DNA of 64,000 nucleotides from UBA1361 sp035647455 (GTDB lineage Bacteria > Bacillota_I > Bacilli_A > RFN20 > CAG-826). The stretch lies in assembly GCA_035647455.1 (NCBI GenBank), contig DASRNI010000002.1:1-64000 (forward strand). Direction: 5' to 3'. The position numbers and the translations under genes are program-made. A model generated the notes under the pieces. It was not told the DNA's origin and did not search any database. It saw only the letters and a program-made list of their open reading frames with translations. Below are positions 1 through 7,900 of the stretch, one piece after another (the stretch's first letter is position 1; each line of letters begins with the position of its first letter).

Positions 1-1
1 T

Positions 2-949
2 TTAGCAAATACATACCATTTAACTTTACGTCCTGGCGCGGAACTCGTCGCAAAGGCAGGTGGTTTACATAAATTCATGAATTATGCGGGGCCAATATTA
101 ACAGATTCCGGTGGTTTCCAAGTTTTTTCATTAGCGAAAAACCGCAAAATCAATGAAGATGGTGTAATATTTCGTTCTCATTTAAGTGGTGAAAAACTTT
201 TCTTTACACCAGAAAAAGTAATTGAAATTCAAGAGCAACTAGGCGCTGATATTATAATGAGTTTTGATGAATGTATTGATTACCCAGTCTCTCATACGTA
301 TGCAAAGGAAAGCACGGAACGAACGATTAGATGGGCAAAACGCGGGTTAAATGCACATAAACGGCAAGATCAAGCTTTATTTGGAATTGTTCAAGGTGGT
401 GAATTTGCAGATTTACGAAAATATAGTGCACTTGAAACAGTTAAGCTTAATTTTGATGGTTATTCAATTGGTGGCACAAGTATTGGCGAACCAAAAGATG
501 TCTTTTTAAAAATGGTTGATTACAGTGTGCCTTACTTACCAGAAGATAAACCACGATACTTAATGGGCATTGGCTCGATTGATTATATTTTAGAAGGAAT
601 TGCCCGTGGTGTTGATATGTTTGACAGTGTTTTACCAACACGAATTGCTCGTCATGGTGCGGTAATGACCCGAACGGGAAGACTTAATATCCGTAAAGAA
701 ATATTTAAAGATGATTTTAGACCACTCGAAGCGGCGTGTGACTGTTATACTTGTCAAAATTATACGCGAGCTTACATTCGTCATCTTTATGTCAGTAAAG
801 AACAGCTAGCCCAGCGCCTACTCTCGATTCATAACTTACGGTTTTTAATTAAATTAATTGAAGAAGCCCGTGAAGCAATTAAAGCTGATCGGTTTTTAGA
901 CTTTAAAAATGAAGTGCTTATAAAATTTGGCGACGAACGAGGATTTTAA
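2..949 (+). CDS. tgt: tRNA-guanine transglycosylase, 5' end cut off by the window
   Basis: Exchanges guanine-34 for the queuine precursor preQ1 in GUN-anticodon tRNAs, the first tRNA step of queuosine synthesis. The frame is open from base 2, giving 315 residues of an enzyme usually near 375, so roughly 60 N-terminal residues lie upstream of the window. Visible family signatures are LANTYHL and LRPG at the start, the DSGGFQVFSL active-site segment, the nucleophile region FDSVLPTR, and the C-terminal zinc site C-x-C-x2-C followed by a distant His in SIHNLRF. An ATG at 77 is internal (it falls in KFMNYAGP) and is not the start. The stop overlaps queA by one base, so the two genes are translationally coupled. 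Confidence 0.97.
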   Translation, partial: LANTYHLTLRPGAELVAKAGGLHKFMNYAGPILTDSGGFQVFSLAKNRKINEDGVIFRSHLSGEKLFFTPEKVIEIQEQLGADIIMSFDECIDYPVSHTYAKESTERTIRWAKRGLNAHKRQDQALFGIVQGGEFADLRKYSALETVKLNFDGYSIGGTSIGEPKDVFLKMVDYSVPYLPEDKPRYLMGIGSIDYILEGIARGVDMFDSVLPTRIARHGAVMTRTGRLNIRKEIFKDDFRPLEAACDCYTCQNYTRAYIRHLYVSKEQLAQRLLSIHNLRFLIKLIEEAREAIKADRFLDFKNEVLIKFGDERGF

Positions 950-1983
950 TGGATATTAACTTATTTGATTTTATTCTTCCTGAGCACTTAATCGCACAAT
1001 ATCCAAGTGAAAAGCGGGAAAATGCGCGTTTATTAGTGATAAACAAAGAAAATGAAACAATTGTTGATGAACATTTTTATGATATTACAAAGTACTTTAA
1101 TCGTGGCGATGTTTTAGTAATTAACGACACAAAAGTTATTCCGGTGCGTCTTTATGGTACGAAAATACCAACCGGTGCTAAAGTTGAAACAATTATTTTA
1201 AAGCAAATCGATGACAATCTTTACGAAGTGATTATTCGCAATGCTAAAGTAATTCATCTCGGCACAAAGATTGATTTTGGTGAAGGAAAACTTATTGGTG
1301 AATGTACGGCAAAGCTTCGCGACGGTGTCCACCATCTCCGTTTTAGTTATCAAGGTAAGTTTTTAGAAGTACTGGATGAAGTTGGAAGTATTCCGCTTCC
1401 GCCCTATATTAAAGACGAAAAAGAAAAATATAGTCGTTATCAAACGGTATATGCTAAAAAGCCAGGTAGTGCAGCCGCGCCGACAGCAGGTTTTCATTTT
1501 ACAGAAGCAATACTTGAAGAATTAAAAAGGCAAGGTGTTAAGGTTGCAAAGATCACGCTTAATATTGGACTCGCAACATTTAGACCACTTAAAGTTGCGC
1601 ATACAAAAGATCATATTATGCACGAAGAGACGTATGAAATTAGTCAAGAAACGGCCGACCTTTTAAATGACGCTTTAAAAACGAATGCACGAATTATTAG
1701 TGTCGGTACAACATCAACAAGAGCGCTTGAAGCAAACTATTTAAAGTATGGTGAAATTAAAGCGACAAACGAAGCGACGGACTTGTTTATTACGCCAGGC
1801 TTTAAGTTTAATGTTGTAAGCCGGCTCATAACTAACTTTCATTTACCGAAATCAACTTTAATTATGCTTGTGAGTGCTTTTAGTAATCGCGAACTAATTT
1901 TAAAAGCATATATGCATGCGATTAGTAATAACTATCGCTTTTTTTCATTTGGCGATGTAATGTATATTTATGGAAAAGATTAA
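949..1983 (+). CDS. queA: S-adenosylmethionine:tRNA ribosyltransferase-isomerase
   Basis: Transfers and isomerises the ribosyl part of SAM onto preQ1-tRNA to make epoxyqueuosine. At 344 residues it has the usual family length. The N-terminal FDFILPEHLIAQYP segment, the central GSAAAPTAGFHFTE block and the TTSTRALE motif near residue 265 are characteristic. The ATG shares its A with the tgt stop codon and a GAGG lies just upstream. The 3' end overlaps the next gene by 14 bases. It forms a compact queuosine operon with tgt and queH. Confidence 0.97.
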   Translation: MDINLFDFILPEHLIAQYPSEKRENARLLVINKENETIVDEHFYDITKYFNRGDVLVINDTKVIPVRLYGTKIPTGAKVETIILKQIDDNLYEVIIRNAKVIHLGTKIDFGEGKLIGECTAKLRDGVHHLRFSYQGKFLEVLDEVGSIPLPPYIKDEKEKYSRYQTVYAKKPGSAAAPTAGFHFTEAILEELKRQGVKVAKITLNIGLATFRPLKVAHTKDHIMHEETYEISQETADLLNDALKTNARIISVGTTSTRALEANYLKYGEIKATNEATDLFITPGFKFNVVSRLITNFHLPKSTLIMLVSAFSNRELILKAYMHAISNNYRFFSFGDVMYIYGKD

Positions 1984-2620
1984 TTATTATAATGTTTCAC
2001 TCGCAGAAATTGCGAAATTTAAAGAACTCGGCCGGAGACCCACACTCGCCCTCCATGCGTGCTGTGCCCCTTGTTCCAGTCATACATTAGAATTTTTAAC
2101 AACGTATTTTGATATTACGATTGTTTATGAAAATAGTAATGTTTATCCAGAAGCGGAATTTACTAAACGCCGTGATGAAATTGAATACTTTATTGAAGAG
2201 TTTAATAAGCGCAATGAGACGAACGTTAAAATCGTGTTCTTGCCATATGATCATGAAGGCTATATGGCTGATCTCCGTAAGTTCGCGGATGAACCCGAAG
2301 GTGGGGAAAGATGTCGACTTTGTTACGCTAAACATATTGAAGATGCACTCATATATGCAACAGAGAACGGCTTTGATTACGCGTCAACAACGCTAACTAT
2401 TTCGCGGCAAAAGAATTCACAAGTAATTAATCAAGTCGCGAAGGAAGTTAGTAAAAACTTTTCCAAAGTCAAATATTTCTATAGTGATTTTAAGAAAAAA
2501 GGCGGCTTAATGCGTGTTCAAGAAATGAAGGAAGAATATGGGCTTTATCAACAACTTTATTGTGGCTGTGAATACTCATATAGTGCGATGCTAAAACATC
2601 GGAAAAAGCCGCGAAAATAG
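1970..2620 (+). CDS. queH: Epoxyqueuosine reductase QueH (DUF208 family)
   Basis: Last step of queuosine synthesis: reduction of epoxyqueuosine to queuosine in tRNA. QueH is the cobalamin-independent, Fe-S alternative to QueG. The 216-residue protein has the paired cysteines of the family: HACCAPC near residue 30, CRLCY near residue 115 and YCGCEYS near the C-terminus. The start ATG lies inside the end of queA and has no good Shine-Dalgarno, so expression probably depends on coupling to queA. With tgt and queA it completes the tRNA-side queuosine steps; no preQ1 synthesis genes are visible here, so the base may be made elsewhere or salvaged. Confidence 0.93.
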   Translation: MEKINYYNVSLAEIAKFKELGRRPTLALHACCAPCSSHTLEFLTTYFDITIVYENSNVYPEAEFTKRRDEIEYFIEEFNKRNETNVKIVFLPYDHEGYMADLRKFADEPEGGERCRLCYAKHIEDALIYATENGFDYASTTLTISRQKNSQVINQVAKEVSKNFSKVKYFYSDFKKKGGLMRVQEMKEEYGLYQQLYCGCEYSYSAMLKHRKKPRK

Positions 2621-2666
2621 TGATTATTTCACGATTTCATGCCAAATAACGCCAAAATCAGCAAAA

Positions 2667-2682
2667 ATGAAAACGGTTTCAA
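2667..2682 (+). promoter_or_regulatory. cre-like operator (CcpA/LacI-family type)
   Basis: The 16-mer ATGAAAACGGTTTCAA agrees at every position with the catabolite-responsive element consensus WTGNAARCGNWWWCAW as I know it. It sits just after queH and about 110 bases upstream of the S10-operon promoter. Seen: the sequence match and its near-dyad symmetry. Inferred: binding by CcpA or another LacI-type repressor. The region is A-rich, which raises the chance of a random match. Confidence 0.45.
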
Positions 2683-2794
2683 AAATTAAAAAAACAGTAA
2701 AAAAGTTGTCGACAAAAAAATGACGTAAAATCGCCTTAAAGGCAGAAAACCGCCAACTTATATATATAAACTCCCGAAAAAATGATTGTTATAG

Positions 2795-2823
2795 TTGACA
2801 CTATGACCTCATTTTAGTATTAT
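2795..2823 (+). promoter_or_regulatory. Main promoter of the S10-spc-alpha operon
   Basis: TTGACA at 2795-2800 and TATTAT at 2818-2823 are separated by exactly 17 bases, a near-perfect sigma-A promoter. Transcription would start near 2830, giving a leader of about 120 bases before rpsJ. An A-rich stretch (2683-2720) upstream could act as an UP element. Confidence 0.85.
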
Positions 2824-2868
2824 TTAACAAGTTAGCGCATTTATTGAAATCAGAGGTTGCCGATACAC

Positions 2869-2929
2869 CTACAAGCGTTGTCATGAAGTGAATCGGGTAA
2901 TTCGGATGACAAGTAGCTAACACCTGTAG
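2869..2929 (+). promoter_or_regulatory. Structured 5' leader of the S10 operon
   Basis: An outer pair CTACA (2869-2873) with TGTAG (2925-2929) encloses a 7-bp stem TTGTCAT (2878-2884) with ATGACAA (2906-2912). It is followed by the AAGGAGG ribosome-binding site of rpsJ. The leader between promoter and rpsJ contains no coding frame. A folded leader is expected for autogenous control of ribosomal protein synthesis; which protein binds cannot be told from the sequence. The rest of the 328-base gap (2621-2948) holds the operator and promoter listed separately and a TTGTCGACAA palindrome at 2707-2716. Confidence 0.55.
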
Positions 2930-2948
2930 ATACAAGGAGGAACAATTC

Positions 2949-3260
2949 ATGGCAGGAAAAAATAAGATAAGGGTTAGGCTTCAATCTTACGATCACGCTT
3001 TGCTTGATGAAGCAGTCGCGCGCATCGTTAGTTACGCTACTGAGAGTGGCGCAAAAGTCATTGGACCAATCCCCTTACCAACAGAACGGCAAGTGTATAC
3101 CGTCCTTCGCAGTGTTCACGTCAACAAAGACTCACGTGAGCAATTCGAAATAAGAACACATAAACGTTTAATCGATATCGCTGACCCAACAAAAGGAACA
3201 ATCGAATTCTTACGCAAGTTCGAACTTCCAAGTGGTGTAGATATCGACATCAAATTATAG
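2949..3260 (+). CDS. rpsJ: 30S ribosomal protein S10 (NusE)
   Basis: Component of the 30S head and, as NusE, a partner of NusB/NusG in transcription-translation coupling. The 103 residues match the usual length. The IRVRLQSYDHALLDEA N-terminus and the GPIPLPTERQVYTVLRS loop are diagnostic. AAGGAGG is 9 bases before the ATG. It is the first gene of a 29-gene operon running to rplQ. Confidence 0.98.
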   Translation: MAGKNKIRVRLQSYDHALLDEAVARIVSYATESGAKVIGPIPLPTERQVYTVLRSVHVNKDSREQFEIRTHKRLIDIADPTKGTIEFLRKFELPSGVDIDIKL

Positions 3261-3271
3261 GAGGTAACGAA

Positions 3272-4027
3272 ATGAAAGCAATTATTGGCCGTAAAATGGG
3301 CATGACGCAAGTATTCGCTGAAGACGGAACAGTTTATCCTGTCACAGTCGTTGAAGTGTTGCCAAACGTCGTTACCCAAATCAAAACGGTAGAAACAGAT
3401 GGTTATTCAGCAATCCAAGTCGGATATGAAGATAAAAAACCAAGTCGCGTAAACAAACCGCTTAAAGGTATTTATGACAAAGCGGGTGTCACTCCGAAAT
3501 ACGGATTATATGAATTAAAAGGTGATGAGCTTAGTTCATATAAAGTTGGTGACGAAATTAAAGTTGACATCTTCAAAAAAGGTGATGTCATTGACGTAAC
3601 CGGTCGCAGTAAAGGAAAAGGGTTTAGTGGTTCAATTCAACGTCACAATTATAAACTCGGTCCAGCTTCACACGGTTCACGTTATCACCGCGGTGTCGGA
3701 TCGCTCGCAAGTGTCGGGCTTATCCCACGCATTATCCCGGGCACAAAGATGCCGGGACATCATGGAGACGAACAAACAACAATTCTTAACTTACTCATTG
3801 TTGATGTCTTACCTGAGAAAAACGCCATTTTAGTTAAAGGCGCAATCCCAGGACCAAAAAAAGGCATTATCAAAATCCGCAGTGCAGTTAAAGAACAACT
3901 TCGCAAACGTGTTGCGAAAGAACTCATCAGTTATGAAGAAGCAGTAGTCGAAGAAGTGGTTGAAGAACCAGTCGTTGAAAATGCTGCTCCAGTAAATGAA
4001 GACGGAGGAAATGAAAATGTCAACTAA
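3272..4027 (+). CDS. rplC: 50S ribosomal protein L3 with acidic C-terminal tail
   Basis: Early-assembly 50S protein whose central loop reaches toward the peptidyl-transferase centre. Residues 1 to about 212 are an ordinary L3 (IIGRKMGMTQVF start; RSKGKGFSG and GSRYHRGVGS loop). The last roughly 40 residues, from about 213, are an added tail rich in Glu and Val with VVEEVVEEPVVE, making 251 residues against about 209 normally. A 19-base piece coding for the tail is identical to one in rpsQ. The end overlaps rplD by 11 bases. Confidence 0.97.
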   Translation: MKAIIGRKMGMTQVFAEDGTVYPVTVVEVLPNVVTQIKTVETDGYSAIQVGYEDKKPSRVNKPLKGIYDKAGVTPKYGLYELKGDELSSYKVGDEIKVDIFKKGDVIDVTGRSKGKGFSGSIQRHNYKLGPASHGSRYHRGVGSLASVGLIPRIIPGTKMPGHHGDEQTTILNLLIVDVLPEKNAILVKGAIPGPKKGIIKIRSAVKEQLRKRVAKELISYEEAVVEEVVEEPVVENAAPVNEDGGNENVN

Positions 4028-4658
4028 AGCAAAAACAATTTCTTATCCGGTTGTCAACGCTAAAGGTGAAAGTGTTGGAACAATGCGTCTTGATCGTGAA
4101 ATCTTCGGAATTGAACCGCATCTTGATGCAATGCACCGCGCTGTTAATGTTTACTTAGCAAATTCACGTGAAGTAATTGCCAAAACAAAAGATCGCTCAG
4201 AAGTTCGCGGCGGTGGTCGCAAACCATGGCGTCAAAAAGGAACGGGACGGGCTCGTCATGGCAGCCGTCGCTCACCAATTTGGGTTGGCGGTGGTGTCAC
4301 ATTCGGTCCAACCGGTAAAGAAAACTTCAAAATTAGCATGAACCGTAAAGAGTACGCGCTTGCATTACGCAGTGCACTCAGCGCAAAAATCGCGGAAAAA
4401 GCATTCATCGTCATCGATGATGAACTCGAGATTGAACCAAAGACAAAAGCAGCAGTAGGTTTATTAAACGCCATTGATGCAACTGGTAAAGTCTTAATTA
4501 TTAGTGATGATAACGCCGAACTATCACTCGCCGTACGCAACTTAAAACGCGTGCAAAAAGTCGGACACGCTAAAGTTAACGTCTACGACTTATTAAACGC
4601 TGACAAAGTTGTCATCGAAAAAGCAACACTCGTTGCACTACAAGGAGGGCTTAAATAA
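4017..4658 (+). CDS. rplD: 50S ribosomal protein L4
   Basis: Primary 23S rRNA binder that lines the exit tunnel; in some bacteria it also represses its own operon. I take the ATG at 4017, because GGAGG at 4004-4008 is 8 bases before it; in-frame ATGs at 3996 and 4011 are badly placed for this site. The result is 213 residues, close to the usual 207. The tunnel loop REVIAKTKDRSEVRGGGRK and PWRQKGTGRARHGS are the family hallmarks. It overlaps rplC upstream by 11 bases and rplW downstream by one. Confidence 0.97.
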   Translation: MSTKAKTISYPVVNAKGESVGTMRLDREIFGIEPHLDAMHRAVNVYLANSREVIAKTKDRSEVRGGGRKPWRQKGTGRARHGSRRSPIWVGGGVTFGPTGKENFKISMNRKEYALALRSALSAKIAEKAFIVIDDELEIEPKTKAAVGLLNAIDATGKVLIISDDNAELSLAVRNLKRVQKVGHAKVNVYDLLNADKVVIEKATLVALQGGLK

Positions 4659-5005
4659 TGTCAAAAGCAAAAACATCACGTCGCGCTGAAGAAAAAATTG
4701 TTGTTAAGAAACCGACAATTGAACAGTTCGATTTAATTATTCGCCCAATTATTACGGAAAAAACGATGGCTTTGATGCAAGATCAAAACAAAGTAACGGT
4801 TGAAGTTAGTAAAAAGGCGAACAAACAAGCAATTAAAGACGCTTTTGCAGCCGTCTTCGAAGTCGAAGTCGTTGCCGTCAAAATTATTAACACAGTTGCG
4901 AAGAAAACAAGACGCGGCGGTCGTCACGAAGGGACAATCCCCGCTGTTAAGAAAGCAATTGTTACAGTCAAAGAAGGTCAAGCAATTGATCTCTTCAGAG
5001 AATAA
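4658..5005 (+). CDS. rplW: 50S ribosomal protein L23
   Basis: Sits at the tunnel exit and docks SRP and trigger factor. The family core begins at about residue 25 (FDLIIRPIITEKT), after a basic N-terminal extension containing KAKTSRRAEEKIVVKKP that ordinary L23 (about 95 residues) lacks; total 115 residues. The VEVVAVKIINTVAKKTRRGGR segment is typical. The start ATG shares a base with the rplD stop. Confidence 0.96.
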   Translation: MSKAKTSRRAEEKIVVKKPTIEQFDLIIRPIITEKTMALMQDQNKVTVEVSKKANKQAIKDAFAAVFEVEVVAVKIINTVAKKTRRGGRHEGTIPAVKKAIVTVKEGQAIDLFRE

Positions 5006-5024
5006 CACGGAAAGGAGCTAGAAA

Positions 5025-5858
5025 ATGTCAATTAAAAAGTATAAACCAACAACGCCCTCACGCCGTGGAATGACTGGCTTAACGTTTGAACAAATCACGA
5101 AAACAACGCCAGAAAAATCACTCGTCGCGCCGATTAAACGCACGGGTGGCCGCAACAATACCGGTAAAATTACAACACGGCATATCGGTGGCGGACATAA
5201 ACGTAAATATCGCATTATCGACTTCCGTCGTAATAAAGATAATATTTACGGAAAAATTGCCGCGATTGAGTACGATCCAAATCGGAACGCAAATATCGCT
5301 TTAATTCATTATGAGGATGGTGAAAAACGCTACATCTTACATCCGCAAGGACTAAAAGTAGGCGCGCGCATTATCTCGGGTGAAAAAGTTGATATTCAAG
5401 TCGGTAACGCAATGCCACTATCAAGTATTCCTGATGGTACATTAATTCATAACGTCGAAATGTTACCAGGCAAAGGCGGCCAAATCGCCCGTGCCGCAGG
5501 AACAAGTGCCCAACTACTCGGTAAAGAAGGAAAATACGCAATTCTCCGCTTACAATCAAGTGAAGTTCGTAAAATTCTCTTAACATGCCGCGCAACAATT
5601 GGTGAAGTCGGTAACGAAGATTACAACTTAGTCAATCTTGGTAAAGCCGGAAAGTCACGCTGGAAAGGCATTCGCCCAACCGTTCGCGGTAGTGCAATGA
5701 ACCCAGTTGATCACCCACATGGTGGTGGTGAAGGGAAGTCACCAATTGGTCATGACGCGCCACGCACACCGTGGGGCAAACGCGCACTCGGCGTAAAAAC
5801 GAGAAAGAAAAATAAACAATCGTCGCAATTAATTATTCGCCGACGTAGACAAAAATAA
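5025..5858 (+). CDS. rplB: 50S ribosomal protein L2
   Basis: Required for subunit association and peptidyl transfer. 277 residues, normal length. Conserved blocks include KRTGGRNNTGKITTRHIGGGHK in the first 60 residues and the C-terminal MNPVDHPHGGGEGK with the functionally important His, followed by RTPWGKRALGVKTRKKNK. AAAGGAG precedes the ATG by about 10 bases. Confidence 0.98.
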   Translation: MSIKKYKPTTPSRRGMTGLTFEQITKTTPEKSLVAPIKRTGGRNNTGKITTRHIGGGHKRKYRIIDFRRNKDNIYGKIAAIEYDPNRNANIALIHYEDGEKRYILHPQGLKVGARIISGEKVDIQVGNAMPLSSIPDGTLIHNVEMLPGKGGQIARAAGTSAQLLGKEGKYAILRLQSSEVRKILLTCRATIGEVGNEDYNLVNLGKAGKSRWKGIRPTVRGSAMNPVDHPHGGGEGKSPIGHDAPRTPWGKRALGVKTRKKNKQSSQLIIRRRRQK

Positions 5859-5871
5859 GGAGTGAAGATTT

Positions 5872-6171
5872 ATGGCTAGAAGTTTAAAAAAAGGTCCATT
5901 CGCTGATAAACATCTCTTAAAGAAAGTTGATGCCTTAAATAAAGCGAATAAAAAACAAATTATTAAAACTTGGTCACGACGATCGACAATCTTCCCGTCC
6001 TTCGTCGGCCACACATTCGCAGTTCACAACGGACGCGAACATATTACAGTTTATGTTACCGAAGACATGGTCGGACATAAACTCGGGGAATTCGCCCTCA
6101 CGCGTACATATAAAGGACACACGGGGCACACAGCTGAAGATAAAGCAGCAAGTGCACAAAGAAGGCGGTAG
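5872..6171 (+). CDS. rpsS: 30S ribosomal protein S19
   Basis: 30S head protein contacting S13 and the A-site finger. The RSLKKGPFADKHLLKKV start and WSRRSTIFPSFVGHTFAVHNG are unmistakable. 99 residues against about 92 usual; the few extra residues form a short basic tail. AAGGAG precedes the ATG. Confidence 0.98.
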   Translation: MARSLKKGPFADKHLLKKVDALNKANKKQIIKTWSRRSTIFPSFVGHTFAVHNGREHITVYVTEDMVGHKLGEFALTRTYKGHTGHTAEDKAASAQRRR

Positions 6172-6181
6172 GTAAATAGTT

Positions 6182-6592
6182 ATGTCAAAAAAAGCAAAAG
6201 AAACAAAGAAAAAAGAAGCGCCAGTCGTTGAAGAGGCGCCAAAAGAAGTCCTAACTGAAGCCCGCGCCATTGCGAAAACAGTCCGTGTCACCCCACGCAA
6301 AGTTCGGCTCGTTGCCGACTTAGTCCGCGGTAAAGATGTAGGCGATGCAATCGCACTCTTACATAACATCAACAAAGCGGCAAGCGTACCGTTACGCAAA
6401 ACAATTGAAAGCGCTGTTGCAAACGCAGTGAATAATCATGACCTAAATGAAGAAACACTCTACATCAGCGAATTACAAGTTAATGAATCAATTAAGTTAA
6501 AACGATACCGTCCCCGTGCTAAAGGTGCGGCAAGCGGAATCACAAAACGAACAAGTACAATTATCGTCAAAGTAAAAGAAAGAAATGCATAG
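6182..6592 (+). CDS. rplV: 50S ribosomal protein L22 with charged N-terminal extension
   Basis: Tunnel-wall protein that binds all six 23S domains. The core starts near residue 26 (TEARAIAKTVRVTPRKVRLVADLVRG) and ends with the normal GITKRTSTIIVKVKE, including the tunnel hairpin RPRAKGAASGI. About 25 residues are added in front (KKAKETKKKEAPVVEEAP): lysine-rich, then acidic. 136 residues against about 113 usual. Confidence 0.96.
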   Translation: MSKKAKETKKKEAPVVEEAPKEVLTEARAIAKTVRVTPRKVRLVADLVRGKDVGDAIALLHNINKAASVPLRKTIESAVANAVNNHDLNEETLYISELQVNESIKLKRYRPRAKGAASGITKRTSTIIVKVKERNA

Positions 6593-6601
6593 GAGGAAAA
6601 T

Positions 6602-7267
6602 ATGGGACAAAAAGTAAATCCGAACGGCCTACGTTATGGTATCTACCGTAATTGGAACAGTCGCTGGTTCGCAAAACCTAAAGATGTTGCAACTTTCCTG
6701 CATGAAGATATTAAAATTCGTGAATTTCTCACCGGAGAACTTAAAGAAGCACTTCTTTCACACATTGAAATCGACCGCGTTAATACGTTTGAAAAAGGTT
6801 ATGATGTTATCGTAACTATTCACGTTGTCCGCGTCGGTGTTGTCATGGGTCATAACAAAGAACGATTAAAAGAACTCACGGCAAAATTACGTAAAATTGT
6901 TAAAACTGGTGACTTAAAAGTCTACGTTGTTGACGTGAAAAACCCTGATCTTAACGCTGAACTCGTTGCCCAGGATATCGCTCGTCAACTCGAACAACGC
7001 GGTTCATTCCGTCTTGTCCAAAAACGCACAATCCAACGTGTTCGTCGCGCGGGCGCAAAAGGAATCAAAACACTTGTAAGTGGACGACTTAACGGTGCAG
7101 AAATTGCCCGTAGTGAAGGTTATAAAGATGGCACCGTGCCACTCCACACATTACGCAGTGATATCGATTATGCCCACGTTGAAGCACACACAACATACGG
7201 ACGCCTTGGTGTTAAAGTATGGATTTGTCGCGGTGAATACGATTTAACTAAAGGTAAGGGGGAATAA
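6602..7267 (+). CDS. rpsC: 30S ribosomal protein S3
   Basis: Head protein at the mRNA entry channel with helicase activity. MGQKVNPNGLRYGIYRNW is the family start; the KH domain with VVMGHNKERLKELTAKL lies around residues 75-105. The C-terminal domain has RAGAKGIKTLVSGRLNGAEIAR and TTYGRLGVKVWI. 221 residues, full length. AGGAGG stands directly upstream. Confidence 0.98.
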   Translation: MGQKVNPNGLRYGIYRNWNSRWFAKPKDVATFLHEDIKIREFLTGELKEALLSHIEIDRVNTFEKGYDVIVTIHVVRVGVVMGHNKERLKELTAKLRKIVKTGDLKVYVVDVKNPDLNAELVAQDIARQLEQRGSFRLVQKRTIQRVRRAGAKGIKTLVSGRLNGAEIARSEGYKDGTVPLHTLRSDIDYAHVEAHTTYGRLGVKVWICRGEYDLTKGKGE

Positions 7268-7269
7268 CA

Positions 7270-7686
7270 GTGTTACAACCAAAAAGAACTAAATATCGCC
7301 GTCCCCAACGTCAAAGTTACGAAGGTCTCAGCAAAGGCGGGAACGAAGTACACTTTGGTGAATATGGCTTACAAGCGTTAGAAGGTGCTTACATTACAAA
7401 TCGACAAATCGAAAGCGCCCGTATCGTGCTTGCAAGTTATACAAAACGGGTCGGAAAGATCTGGATTCGCATTTACCCCCACTTAGCGAAAACAAAAAAA
7501 CCCGCCGAAGTTCGGATGGGTAGTGGGAAAGGAAGCCCAGAACAATGGGTTGCCGTTGTTAAGAAAAACCGCATTCTCTTTGAAATCGCGGGAGTTAATG
7601 AACAAATCGCTCGTGAAGCACTCCGGCTTGCAGCGTACAAATTACCAATTAAAACACGTGTCGTAGCAAAAAGGAAGGAGATCTAA
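7270..7686 (+). CDS. rplP: 50S ribosomal protein L16
   Basis: Binds near the A-site tRNA elbow and completes late 50S assembly. It starts at GTG (7270), preceded by AAGGGGG and only 2 bases after the rpsC stop; MLQPKRTKYRRPQR matches the family start. The GSGKGSPEQWVAVVKKNRILFE block near residue 80 is diagnostic. 138 residues, normal. Confidence 0.97.
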   Translation: MLQPKRTKYRRPQRQSYEGLSKGGNEVHFGEYGLQALEGAYITNRQIESARIVLASYTKRVGKIWIRIYPHLAKTKKPAEVRMGSGKGSPEQWVAVVKKNRILFEIAGVNEQIAREALRLAAYKLPIKTRVVAKRKEI

Positions 7687-7689
7687 GTT

Positions 7690-7887
7690 ATGAAAATTAA
7701 TGAAATTCGTGAATTAAGTTTAACCGAACTTAATGAGAAAGTTTATTCGTTAAAAGAACAACTATTTCACCTTCGTCGTCAACAAGCTGTTGGCCAACTT
7801 GAAAACGGTAAAGATATTACCCGCGTTCGTAAAGATATCGCGCGCGTCTATACCGTCTTACGTGAACGTGAATTAGGAATTAAATAA
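7690..7887 (+). CDS. rpmC: 50S ribosomal protein L29
   Basis: Small helical tunnel-exit protein beside L23. 65 residues, normal length, with the EIRELSLTELNEKVYSLKEQLFHLRRQQAVGQLEN helix pair and a C-terminal DITRVRKDIARVYTVLRERE helix. Its start lies 3 bases after the rplP stop; AAGGAGATCTAAGTT leads into the ATG. Confidence 0.97.
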   Translation: MKINEIRELSLTELNEKVYSLKEQLFHLRRQQAVGQLENGKDITRVRKDIARVYTVLRERELGIK

Positions 7888-7900
7888 GGGGACGCGAATT

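Noticed and set aside
2707..2716. TTGTCGACAA palindrome before the S10 promoter
   Set aside because: Ten bases in A/T-rich DNA with no second copy seen; too little to call an operator.
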